A stretch of 64,000 nt of DNA from Phlebiopsis flavidoalba (lineage: Eukaryota; Basidiomycota; Agaricomycetes; Polyporales; Phanerochaetaceae): contig JAOCPU010000028.1 in assembly GCA_035772785.1 (NCBI GenBank), positions 186,001-250,000 on the forward strand, given 5' to 3'. Positions 10,990 to 22,396 of the stretch are shown one piece after another (position 1 is the first letter of the stretch; each line of letters starts with the position of its first letter). The position numbers were made by a program, and so were the translations under genes. The notes beneath the pieces are model-generated. The model was not told where the DNA came from, searched no databases, and worked only from the letters and a program-made list of their open reading frames with translations.

Positions 10990-12230
10990 GGCTAGTCATA
11001 GGAGGAGTTGGCGATGACGCCCTAGCGGCCTTCGTTCGTCCTCGGATGATTAGGACGACGGTGTCGGTGCGTCCATAGATCTGGGACCATGGGCATGCGG
11101 CCCGCGCAACCGTGGAGAGTCATCGTCAGAAGAGCTTGCACTCTGCGCCTGAAATCTGCCTCTTCCACGACCTTTCTCTTTACCTTGCCGAGTGGGCGAG
11201 GGAGACAACCGACCCGATCCGGGTATGTCGCGCGACGACCTCGAATGATAGTCATCTCTGGAGCCCTCTCGAGGAGGCTTACGAACGGGGGGTGGGGCGT
11301 GGGTGTGCTGGACCCAGAAGCCAGAGATGACCCGAGTAGTGCTGGGGCGTGCGGATGATGTTTGACGAGAAGGTAGGTATTTGAGTCTTCCGCTGTCCGC
11401 TGAACGCGTCATCTGTGCTGTCGCCAGGTGCACGCGTCTGTGTAGACGCTGTGGACACATGAACGGGCGGGGTGGTGCGAGGAGGCTCTGGCACTACAGG
11501 TGTCGCTGTAGACTGGGTTCGCCGAGTCCGACGCACGCGAATTCCTGCTGTTTGCCGCTGCTGAAGGTACTGGTTGTATTGTTCATTGAACGCAGGCACA
11601 GCTGCAGGAGCCGAGGATGGTGCTGGTGGCCCTGCCGACTTTGCTATATCGACTCGGTCTGGCCCCCCAGGCGATGTCGAGCAGAGTGCTTTCCCGCGAC
11701 CTCGTTCCTCGACGAAGAGCAGAGGCGGGTATATGCTCACGCTTTGCGTGCGATACGGAGGTTGCTGCTGACTCGGCAAGGAGTCTTGAGCTCGCACCGA
11801 AAGTCTGCGTTGGTGCCGTTCCGCGCTTTTGCTGATCTCGCATTTCACTCGAGCTGGAAAGCCGCCGAGGCCGACCGAGGATTGTCTGCTAGACTGTCGC
11901 TGCTGAGGATCTTGACCTGAGAGAGCCGGATTCCGAGGCTCGAACCTCACGTCCACGATCACGCCCATGATCACAGTCCATTCACTTCTGTACTGGGTGG
12001 CTCGTCAGACTTAACTGAGTTCCTTGGGTACCCACAAACCATGGTGTAGTCTGCAGTAGATGATCATCCCTGAGTTCTCTCTTTGCCTCTTTCTCCCCTG
12101 CTTGCCTTCGTCTCTCTTCATCCTCTGCCAACTGCTCCGCCCTGATCAGGTTCCGCGTGCGACTGACGTCCAATACGATAAAAGCAACCGGAAAGTAGGC
12201 TGCGACATACGGAATCATATCTCTCAAGCC
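10990..12230 (-). CDS. Hypothetical protein, membrane segment plus disordered tail
   Basis: On the minus strand, 12227-11982 reads MIPYVAAYFPVAFIVLDV, a likely membrane helix. A charged helix-like stretch rich in Arg and Glu follows (LIRAEQLAEDEERRRQAGEK), ending TTPWFVGTQG. Further along (11974-11279) the frame is Ser/Pro/Gln-rich (PAFNEQYNQYLQQRQT, TPPVHVSTASTQTR). Down to 11050 it becomes Arg/Ser-rich (SRDIPGSGRLSPSPTRQG). The order helix, charged linker, disordered tail is plausible for one split gene, but the joins are not proven. I do not recognise the family. Confidence 0.35.
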
Positions 12231-12239
12231 AAGAGGGTT

Positions 12240-13380
12240 CTCTTAAGCAAAGCTGTCTTGAAATACTCAGCATCTCCCGCGGTTAGGTATTCGTTTGTAC
12301 GGGTTGAAGCTAGGCACGGCGGGGGCTGGAACTCCCCAACTCGGATGGGGGGCCCAGGCGGTTCTGGGGTTGTACCATTGCCACGTTACCGCGAAACATA
12401 GGGTTGATCTGCCATGTACCTCCAAGCCCAAGCCTCGTAGTGTGCGAGTCTACTCCTGGAGGCGGGGAGGAGGTCCAGGATAGCCTACAGGCGCAGTTGG
12501 AGGCCAGCTACCAGGCCATCCTGTCGGCGCAGCAGAGCGAGCATTCCATCCATGATATTGCGGGCCAGGCCAGGCCATCGAACGAGAAAGAAAACGAGCA
12601 GGTGTGGCGGACAGGGTAGAGATTCGTCAACGGTCAACGTTGTGGTGAGGGTATGTAATTGGAATCTGGGCAGGTCGGTTCATATTAGATATAAGGTCGC
12701 GATCTGAATAAAGTTTGTTCTGCTTTACCTGCTCCACCGCTAAAGCCGAATAATTGACCGAGGTGAGATCGATGGCGACAGCAGCGTGTACCAAAGCGAG
12801 ATCTGGGGTATATCATGCACACACGAGGCGAGAGGCGCTGTCGACGTCGTGGTCGCAAGTCGTGGGCGAAACGGTGCAGAGCGGACGATTGATCCCGGTG
12901 AGGCAACCGGCCTCGAGTCTCCAGAAATTGGCTGTCCTCGCCGTCGGGCTCGAGACAGAAGCAGCACCCTCTCGCACAACGAGGCTCAGCACATGTACAG
13001 CATCTGACCTCGGTGGTTCCCGAGAGTCCGCGGCCGCAGCCTTTCCACCAAGCGAAAGACAAAAGGCTGAACACGGCATAGCCAGAATCCCATCCAAAAA
13101 TGCAGAATACAGCCCTTTTGTCTTTCGCGCTTTCCACCTCACAACATAGATAGGACTGTTGACAGCGGGAAGAGTGGTAAGTAGTCGAGAATGACAAAGG
13201 CACAGGCGCCGAACGCTCGCGCGACAAGGTGAATACATTTGTTGTACATTCTAATCTCGGAGTAGTACATGGACATGGGTTTCAGATAATTACAGCTAAT
13301 CAGTATAGAGTGGCGTTGTCACAGAATCGCAAGCGTTTCGGTCGCTAGAGAGACAAATAATAAAGAGACGGAAAGTTAGA
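12240..13380. other. Weak frames only
   Basis: Overlapping frames of 130-180 codons occur on both strands at 12685-13238. Cys-rich runs appear on the minus strand, but without spacing that matches a zinc-finger family. Nothing here can be supported as a gene. It may include the 3' flank of the RBR gene and the upstream part of the minus-strand frame at 10990-12230. Confidence 0.35.
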
Positions 13381-13389
13381 ACCAGTACT

Positions 13390-16300
13390 CCTCCACCCCC
13401 GATACCCGATACCCGTGCGCGGCTCCTCATGTGGTCGTACACCTCACCGCTTTCCTTTGAACGTCTTCAAACACTGCCAACAAATGTGCGTCTTGCAGTT
13501 GTGCGCAGGTGATGTGGTTGCAGCCCGCGATGCGCTCGATAGTCGTCTTGCAGCCGGGGCAGTTCTTGACGTCCCGCGTGCATGCGACCACTGCTCAAAG
13601 AGACGGCGCCTCCTCGCGCTCGCGGTCGACGCACGGCGTGCCCTCGTGGTAACTCGACGTGGCAGCGCACGCAGATGCGCACGAGGCACGACGGGCACTG
13701 CACTTTTCGCGACGCCCGGGCGCGGCGCTGCGGTAGATTTGCGGACAGTCGGGCGTCGGGCAGTAGAAGAACTCGGACGGCCGCGAGTGGATGTAGGCCT
13801 GGTAAGATGCGCGTGCCACGGTTGCGAACTGTTCGGACGAGAGGAGGTCCCGCGCGGTGACGACGGGGATGGGCAGGCCGCATTTCCCTTCGTTGCCGAG
13901 GATGTGAGCGGGAATGTACGGCTGTCGACAGATGCAAGTATGTAATCCGTGAAGCACGTCTTGCTAAGCCACCAGGTGTGCCCACAGGAAAGCGTGACGG
14001 GAAGGCTGGCCTCGTCGAAGCAGACAGGACAAGGGCTGCGCGCAACCGGGCGGTGTACAGAATGGCGGTTCTTCTCTTCTTGGAGAATAAACTGGACGAC
14101 CTTGCGCACGTCCTCGTTCCCGCGTACCTTGAGCACCTGGTTGGCAGTGTCGATGAAGATGTTCTCGTGCCCTAGCTCCTCCTGCAACTTCATGAGATCA
14201 GCATTTACGAAGAGTCGTACGAGCCCGCCATCAAGAGGGAAATTGTGAAACACTTGGGCACGGATGCGCCGCACTTCCCACAGAATCCTGTCACGGACCA
14301 TCGCCCCGCTCCTGCCACGGGCCATACAAGGCAATGAGCCCTTTTCTTTGGCGTCGACGTTGACAAGAGAACATTGCGATGGTTGTGGCGGAGGATGTCG
14401 ACGAACTTGATACCCTGCGCCCGAGAGAAGAAAGGGTCCCAGACCCAGTTTCCGTCCTCTGTGACCCTTTCTCCCCGCAGGATTGCATCAAAGGCGATCT
14501 TCAGCTTTGACAACACCGGTGGGTGACTTGCACAGAGCTTGACAAGTACCGCGAGACTTCTGACTGCTCCCCACGCGCCACGAGACCCATCCAGGCATAG
14601 GGCTGTTTCTGAAATGGGTCGCTCATCCTGATCGCGTCGTCCTTGATAGCGTTCCATACATCCGCGGCGGTTAGCGCATACTTGACGTTAAGAATATGCT
14701 TAAGAGTAAGCAAACCCTTGCCGAGCCAGGGGAACGACCGACGGTCCAGCTCCCTGCCACGCATTCGCGGCCCCAGCGGGCGTCTTGAATCGCGCAAACG
14801 CAAACGACCGTCCTGCCTCTGAAACGGTGGGGCCATGAACGTCAACCTTCTCGACCTCGCCGTACTTCTCGAGGTGCCGAAGCAGAACCTTGCCCGTGTA
14901 CTCGAGCGAGCCCGTGTAATTGGGCCGCTCGATGATGTTCCCGATCGTGAAAAGGGGCCGAAGCGGTTCATCGAAGTCGAGCTGGGCGTCGTGCGGGAGG
15001 CCCTTGAACTTGACCGTGATCCCGCCTGCGCTCGGTACGCCGCGCCACACCTCTGCGTCGATCCGGCACTCGTACTCGCATGCGTTGCGCGCGTTCTGGA
15101 TGGCCTCCTCGGCGAGCTCCAATGCTCGCAAAGTACCCGCCGTAGGCTGCCTTCTGGGCCGCGGGGAACTCGATGCGCCACACGAGGCCGTCTTGGACGA
15201 AGCCCTTTCCTAGCGCGGTGGACTTGAGCGACGCGTGCTTCGCGGAGATGCGCACCCCGAAGGCGGACTTGTTGTTGTCGAGTGCGACGCATGCACGCGC
15301 GGCCTCTTCGTGTCGATTGTTGGAGAAGGTGGCCTTGACGGTCATGTGTTCGTGTTGTCTGGGGTCGGACAACTCGAGATTCTGTACCTCGCCGTATTTA
15401 CCAAGAAGACCGCTAATCGTCTCGGCTTTCGTCTTCGCAGAATGTGCATGAGTGTGATGAGGTTAGATTCGAAAGCCCGTCTTCAAGCTTTGAACCTGTA
15501 GCCCAGGTCCGAACGTGACAGTAACGGCAATCAAGTACATTGATGGATATCGTGTCCGGTACTGGACGCGTTGTTTGCGGTGGTTCAGGCTTGATTCCGC
15601 GTTGCTAGTGATGACAACTAAATGACAGGATAATTGAGCCCTAAGTGAGATACATACCTGCTCGATTCCCAGCCCAGGCGGGAATAGTGGCACAGGTGCA
15701 TTTGGCTGGCCTACCGCCTCCCTTTCCTTACCCTTGACATTGAGTAACCTGACACTTCCTTCGCCCACTTGATACCGATGAACCGGAGCGTGCCTTGCCT
15801 CTTCCAGCATCCGCGTTACCTAACGCCAGTTACATCCGTGGCACCAGTTGAAGCGGCGACTTACCTCTTTCATGAGATCCGAAGGTTCATTTTGAACCCG
15901 AGGCGGAGTGGGCGGATTGTGTGACCCGGAGGCGACTGACGACATCGAAGTGTCTGCGGTCAGAGGCTACCAAGACTGAGTACCACAGCGTCGTCAACAT
16001 GCCAGCCTACTTACTGGGGCTGAATGGCCGCTTTGGGAACGAACCTCCCTCGTCGTATGGGCGGGCTCTTCATCTGTTACGGAGAGGGAGGTATCCCGCG
16101 CACGTCGAGCTCTAAAAGGAGTTAGAGGCGAATACACGGTCAATAAGTGGAGAACTCACGGGGGATATGCGTCCTGAGCGGTTGTGCGGAGTAGACGACT
16201 TATGGGCAAGGGTCGACCGCTGCGGCTGCTTGCCACTGGTGCTCGCTTTGGTAGGGGGGACGTTCTGCGAGCCCTCGGAGGCCTTGCTGCTGCCAGCCTT

Positions 16301-18346
16301 GGCATCGAGACCGCAGCCGAGCAACCGTTTCTGTTGGCGAGGGGCATTGCCTATAGGACTTGAATCAGTGGTGCTACCTTCTCGCGGACAAAAAATCTCA
16401 CGAACAGCCGGTGTGGAATTTTTCTGATTTCTCTCAACAGGTTCCGGTGCACTCGACGATGAAGCACTGGGTGCTGTATGTCGATTTCTACACCGAGCTC
16501 CTTCTCTGCACTGGCCGGCCAAGTATAAGGGACAGATGTCGTTAGCAGCCGGAAGATACTACATGATACTCCCAGTTAGATATCAAGTGTGGGCGGTGAT
16601 ATGTGCGCGTACCTGAGTCCAGACATCTCGAGGTGGATGTGACCGTGAACACTTGTTGCCACGGGGACAAGTCCCGTGGAGGATGTAATCCTTGCATAGC
16701 TCCCTGGCTCGAAGCATGGCCGCTCTTTACGGTCTTGAGGTGGTATAAGCGCAACGTCAATTGGGCTATGAGGGATGGCGTACCTGGTCAGGAACGATGG
16801 CCGTGCTCTCTGGAGGAGTCTCGTAAGGACCCGCCGGAGCCCGGACCATCCGGATGCTTGGTTGCATGCTCGTGTGAGTAACGACAGCGTTTCCCTTTGC
16901 GGCATTTGCCTCGCAGATGCTTTCGACAGGGCTCGCTAACCTTCTTGTCAGCAGCAGTCTGGAGGTCGTTGCCTTCGGAGGTAAGCTTTTGGGGCGACTT
17001 TGGTGAGAATCCGGTGGTAGACAGAGGCACAAGGTTGCAAATGATAACGTATATCGACAGCTGACGCAGCACTCGGAAGACCACGTTTTGCCGCAAGTTG
17101 TTTAGGTTCAGAATTCTAGCCGCTACGCAAGACGTAAGTAGCCATATATTTATAGCATATACCCAGTAAAACATACCGGACTCTCGGCTGAGGCCGTTTC
17201 GGCTACGTGTTCACGAACGGAGTCTGCCGCCTGCGGAGTCGGCACCTCGTGTTTATAACGACAACTCGACCCATTCTTGCATTTTCCCCGAAGGTTGTCC
17301 CTGCATATGTCGCGGGGTATCTGGTGCACTTATGTGAGACGGTGGATCGCTCATGTGTTGTACACGTTTCTTACCAAGTTCTCCAAAGTCGTGTCTCCGA
17401 GGACACGCGTCTCCATCTCGACATACTCCTTTCTTGAAGTTACGACAGATGACCTGATATTTCTGGGTCATGATTAATATCTAGCTATGTTTGATGTTAA
17501 GACTGTTTTTTTTTTTACCTTGTGGCAAGCGGGCCAGGCGCATCTGCAGAATTGGCTGCTACATTTCCGTTTGTAGGGGCACCTCCCCACATCGGGTAAC
17601 GGGTAACACGACCGGTTTAGCCGGCGCTGGGAGCGAGACTCCGCACTAGTAGAGCTAGTCTCTGTCTGCTTTGCGGCCTTATACGGATTGCCCCACTATT
17701 CGACGCTTTGAGACATTGATAAGGGTTCAAACAAACAACTTAGGCGTACGTTAGTGATGTGCGCCCGGGGACACTTGGGATCGTCGCATATACCCGCAAA
17801 GAAATCGACACACGGCATGAGTGATATTTCCTGTCCGAAACGACGTCAGCCGCGGGATGCCTCCACCTGGCGAACGCCACCTACGGAGTTTTCCAAATCG
17901 TGAAACCGTGGACACGAATCTCCGTTTCTACAGTGCCCTTTCTTGAAGTTGTAGCATATCACTCTTGGTTTCTGTCTCACGATCAGCCTGGGGCTATGTG
18001 CCGGAATGAATGGAATTCTACCTGTGGCAACGAGTGAGATACCTCCGGTCGATCACCCGCCACGTTTCCGTCACTGGATACAGCATCTCCGGTTGCCGCG
18101 ACTGGCATCGAGGACACAGGGGGCGCCTCGTCTTCATCAGACGAGGTATCCTCTGTCCCCTCCGTAGCCTTGTACGGGTTCCCCACTATGCCACGCACTG
18201 AGCCACTGCGGAAATGAAGACAGAGTAACCTTACATTGGTGATGTGTGGCCGCGGGCAGCGTGGATTGTTGCAGGTCCCCGCAAAGAAATTGCGGCACGG
18301 TGTGTGAGGCTCCCCTGAGGAGGGTGAGGCCGCTGGCATACCTCAC
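13390..18346 (-). CDS. CCCH zinc-finger / RRM-like / RING-IBR-RING E3 ubiquitin ligase
   Basis: Reading down the minus strand, about seven CCCH fingers come first: CRNFFAGTCNNPRCPRPH, CYNFKKGHCRNGDSCPRFH, CVDFFAGICDDPKCPRAH, CRNFKKGVCRDGDACPRRH, CRKHLRGKCRKGKRCRYSH, CKDYILHGTCPRGNKCSRSH and CPLYLAGQCREGARCRNRH. RRM-like segments follow at about 15460-14750, with a strand-like GRSFAFARFKT. The C-terminus is an RBR supradomain: RING1 CPVCFDEASLPVTLSCGH, an IBR with CPSCLVRICVRCH and YHEGTPC, and RING2 CPGCKTTIERIAGCNHITC, whose AGC holds the expected catalytic cysteine. The family transfers ubiquitin through that cysteine; CCCH and RRM domains suggest RNA binding, which is inference. Frame shifts and introns are frequent. 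The ordinary frame stops at 13444, but one base upstream another frame gives SGEVYDHMRS, a more typical end. The CCCH part and the RBR part could be two adjacent genes split near 15890. Confidence 0.78.
17250..18346 (-). repeat. Tandem intragenic duplication of a two-finger module
   Basis: Two successive units of roughly 500 bases (about 18346-17870 and 17830-17385, minus strand) carry the same order: finger of type C-x-F/D-F-A-G ending PHITNVR or AHITNVRL, a linker GNPYKATEGTEDTSS or GNPYKAAKQTETSS, and a finger of type C-x-N-F-K-K-G ending RFHDLEN or RRHDFGEL. The similarity also shows in the DNA, for example CCCGCAAAGAAAT at about 17798 and 18280. Confidence 0.8.
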
Positions 18347-18349
18347 GTG

Positions 18350-19530
18350 TGCATCTCCCGACGAGGTAGTCCTGACAGTAGCGAGATTTCTATGTGCTCA
18401 TTCGTCAGCTGTGTGTACGTATGATCGCGAGAGAGCATCCCACTCACCCGTCGCGCAATGAGGGTCTCCCGCCAGAATAAGGGCGTTCGGCCGTCCCATC
18501 AGCCGACAAAGTAGGAGATCTCGTCTCCTTTGTGGCGTCAGTAGTAGCCGCAACGGCGGGCATTGAGCTGCTGGCCTGAAAGGCGGTGGACGTTAGGTGC
18601 GTGCTGCACTTGGCACGATAGCGTAAGCATACCTGGGGCGTCTGGTCGAGAGTTCCCGAGGCGGAGACCGATGCACGCTGCGTAGGCAGAGTGTGGAAAT
18701 CTGCATGATTAGGCGCGCGGTGGCAGTGATTGCTGGCTTTCGGCCAGCGGAGTTGGCTGGTTCGGTGTTCTTTGTTTTGTTTTGGGTGCTAGCGGATGTG
18801 AGGGGCGTGTGCTTGCGCACTGTTTGGTGGCGGCATGTCTACCAATGTTCATAGAGTCGCGAGAAAGGAGCTCGAGGTCGTCGCTGCGCAGAGCAAGGAT
18901 CTATCAGCCCTCGGAGCCTTGCAGGGAGTCAGTTTCACACACCGGAGCCACGCCGCACCCCTATGCCGATCACTGATCGACATCAGTAATCACTTCTTAT
19001 GATGTTTTATCCGGCTTCTGACTTCTATTGGGCCGTTTCTTATCCTTTGTTATCGGCTTTATGACGCTGCTTACCCCTGCTTACCCAGGAGCGCTAAAAG
19101 GTTTCCATTTCTGGGACGCTCCCGGCCTCGTGCTACCAGTCGCCCACGGCGGGGCCGAGGCCTCGTCTCACCACACGGACTCGGACAGAAACATGCTTGT
19201 CAGATTGCAATCCTGTTCAATCTTTCATCACAAAGAGGGAGAGAGGGGGAGGTAAATTACTGCGGCGTCAGCACTACTTTCGATTGAAAACAAAGTAGTC
19301 CACAGCATTCATAGATCCACCCAGAGGTACGGGAGCACGAGCGCAAGGTCCAGAGCAGCGGTATCCAGAGTGCGACGATGAGAGCGGGTCATGGCAGCGG
19401 CGGCAGCGAGGCAAGGCAAGGCGTGGCGTGGCGTTCGCGCGCGCTGTGCGACAAAAGGACTTAGACAGCGACTAGAAGGGTCGAACGAGTCTTTCTGGTA
19501 TCCGCGAAAACCGACGCCGCTGTTTGGAAG
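18350..19530. other. Intergenic stretch between two minus-strand genes
   Basis: Expected to hold the promoter and 5' end of the CCCH/RBR gene and the 3' flank of the karyogamy gene. Purine-rich GGCAAGGCAAGGCGTGGCGTGGCG at 19412-19435 is a short imperfect tandem repeat. A 75-codon minus frame (18820-18593) has no recognisable content. Confidence 0.4.
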
Positions 19531-19539
19531 CCGTTATCA

Positions 19540-21800
19540 TTCTTGGGAGCCGTAGGTACGGCACGAGGCGCCAGAGAAGCCACAAGCCGAGGCGGGGGTA
19601 AGACGAGGGTTGGAGGGTGTAGTGGTCCAGTGCCTGTCGTGCCTGGGAGGCTGATAGAGCGGATCGCTGTTTCTATGACCCTGTAGACATAAATGACGGG
19701 CTAAACTTACCGCGACAGCTTGCTCCACGGAGGAATGTTGGATTGCAGCCACCGACTCAGCGAAAACAGTAGGAGCGCGGAGCTCTTGAATGCGTCGGAG
19801 GGACGCAGTGAGGACGTCATACCGAGCGTAAGAGTTGTGAGACATACCATCATTGATGAGATACCGGTACGGAGGACGGTAGCATATCAGGTGGAGGAAA
19901 AGGCTACCGATACGGATGATGGGCAGATGCCATGAACGAGACCACGTCCGGTCGGTCCACTACAGTCATCGTACCGCCGGGTGAGCCTCGAACGTGACGC
20001 AAACAAAAACAAAAACAAAAAAATGGCGCGCGTACTCACCACCGAGCAGCGTCTGGGCGAGCCATGCGGCGACCGTAATCGGACCAGACAGTCCACCAGG
20101 GCGGAGTGGAACTGAACATGTCAGCCACACCGTTTTTCGCGCTCACTAGCTCACCTCGCGCACGGCGAGCGCGGTCAGATTGATTTCGCGCATCTCCTCG
20201 CGGGTCCGGTCGGCCAGTACGCCAAGAGATACTGCGAGGTCTGCGGCGGATCGCACGGCGTCCTGCTGGGTGCGCTGCGCGAGGGCTGCTTGTGAGGACT
20301 GCACAGCTAGACGGGTCGCTGCTTCCGATGCATCCGCGATTAGCCCCACGACCGACTATATGCGCGACGTCAGTAGATGGATGCTGTCAAGCGTTATATC
20401 TGCAAGACACTCCACGTCTTGCATTAATGCCATGTTCCTATTCAGATCGTCCCACTCAACCGCGATCGACCGCTAAATGCCATATAGCCAGTACAAGCTA
20501 AATGACACGGCGATCGGACTTACTGCATGGAGCTCAAGCTCGCGAAAACGTGCAATGCCGTGTCGGAGACGAGGCCTAATATAACTGACTTCGTATCGTG
20601 TCGTGTCCGCGGCATCTGGAATCATGGCTGCCAGAGCGGCGGCATGCTGTGGGACAGGTCCAGAGGCCGTCAAAGCGTAGTAAAGGCAGAAACGCACCAG
20701 GTCGAGCATGTGCCCGATTTTGCCGTTAACCTACGACATTATCACTAAATGTCCTTCACAGCACGTCATACTGGGACCCGCCTAACCTCCTCTGCCGCAC
20801 ATCGGCTGTTCCGTTCCATCGCCTCCATAAATGAAGAAGTCATGCTCCCTAGCAGATTGTAGCAGTCTAACGAAAGTCAGTGTGCCGCGGGGAAACCTGG
20901 CGGGGTCCTGCGGCGCACCTCGTCGGTCACGTGTGCGGCAAGGTCGTTCATCGCCGTTGATGCACGCGCGAGTTCGCTCTGAGACATGTGCATGTCCGTA
21001 AAAGAGCGGCGAAAAGCCTGGCAATTCAATTGGCACATTCGTGTAGGAGACAAATGCGCGTCCGCGTACCTGTAAGAGATCGTCGAATTCCGGAATGGAC
21101 GGCGTGGCTCTTTTCTGTCTGCCCGTGCACAGTGCGGAGAAGCGAGATAATATCCAGAGTAGCGTTTCTATAGATCTCCTTTGCGATGTCTGTCGGTGGG
21201 ATAAATTGTGAATTGTATCCACGTCCAAGAATCGCTTGCACTCTACCGATGTCATGCCAACGTCGGAAAGCGTGGCAAAGCTGGGCTAGATAATCAGAGG
21301 AAAACTCTAAGTGATTATCCATGAGAAAGATGTACGGAATACCCACGGAGCTCGCGCAAGTAGCCTGAATAGCTGGACCAATACTGAGCACTTCGCGAGA
21401 GAGCCCTGGAGATGGAAACACATAGCCAGGGTCAACATGGCGCATATATGCGGTCAAAACCCCGCCTACGTACTCGACACACGCATTCAATGGCTGCAGC
21501 CCGTTGCGCCCTTCGGTGAGCTCGGGAACATCAGTCAATGCCACACATTCTAGCGGGAGCGGGGGAGAATGATTCGCGGTAGCCAGCTCGCAAAGCGTCA
21601 TCTCGATTGCCGCTGTACAGTAAGGAGGGGCGTATCAGCATAGGGATGCCGGGTCGTGATGATGATGGTGGAAGGGGACGCCACCTCTGATTCTTTGACT
21701 TTCGTCCATGTCGAGTTGTCCACAACGTACGCGGTATAGCGCCAGGCTGCTTGCTGGAAGCAGCTACTTTTCCCAGCGTAAGACTCTAGTTGTGCTATGT
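19540..21800 (-). CDS. Tht1/Kar5-like nuclear fusion protein
   Basis: Probable karyogamy protein of the nuclear envelope/ER, required for nuclear membrane fusion after mating in the Kar5/Tht1 family. The Cys-rich luminal domain is visible on the minus strand: LESYAGKSSCFQQAAWRY (about 21795-21740), NSTWTKVKESEVASPS, YCTAAIEMTLCELATANHS (21615-21560) and PLECVAL. After an acidic linker come LNACVEYV, LCHAFRRWHDI and EIYRNATLDIISLLRTV (21180-21125). Later exons give a coiled-coil-like AVRSAADLAVSLGVLADRTR (20255-20200). Hydrophobic GPITVAAWLAQTLL lies at about 20070, then a second hydrophobic stretch, then a cytosolic tail YDVLTASLRRIQELRAP. The order matches the family. The N-terminal signal peptide exon was not located; a 119-codon frame at 22202-21843 is not convincingly part of it. 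Identification is from recalled motif similarity. Confidence 0.72.
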
Positions 21801-21842
21801 GTCAAGGTTAGTAGAATATCGAGCTGGCTTTTGGATGCTATG

Positions 21843-22202
21843 TCAGATCAATGCAGACACACCCGCTTTTTCGAAGACTATTGAGAGATCGTTAGAATAG
21901 CTGCCTTCTCCTAAGCGAGGAGAGTAGTCAGGAACAAAGTAAAGCACAGCTTCGAAGGATTTCTGGCTGATTGCCTTTGGTATCGACGTCTTCTCCCCGC
22001 TACGACCTGAGGTACGCCAACGCTTAGCCCAATGAAAAGCGCGAGCACTGGTGGCCGAATACAACGTCAAGCCGATCGGCAGAATGGTGGTCAATCTCAT
22101 AAGTTGAAACACGACGCGCGGTAAATCGTGTTTATGGTGTCGAATTCTTTGTGAGATTTTCTCCGATAGGTTGAGGTCAATGTCTAAGAAGATGAAAGTC
22201 AC
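21843..22202 (-). other. Unassigned 119-codon open frame
   Basis: Starts MTFIFLDIDLNLSEKISQRI and has a moderately hydrophobic middle (LMRLTTILPIGLTLYSATS). It sits just upstream of the karyogamy gene on the same strand and could hold its 5' exon or be non-coding. No family is recognised. Confidence 0.2.
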
Positions 22203-22396
22203 GCGTCCAGAGACTCTGAACGCTCGGGCACGGACATTAGCCCGGGCGTCACTGAGCGTGATCTCGGGTCACGTGGCTATGATGAAACGGCATTGGGCAG
22301 CCGCTCCAGCAAGCCTGAGGGAACATTAGTTAGAGCCACTCTGGACTCTAGCCGCAGCTTTTCTACACCTCCCTATACTTCTCCGGTCGTTGCAGA

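Noticed and set aside
12685..13238. Cys-rich 180-codon minus-strand frame that could suggest a zinc finger
   Set aside because: Cysteine spacing does not fit CCCH, RING or C2H2 patterns, and the stretch is open in several frames at once.
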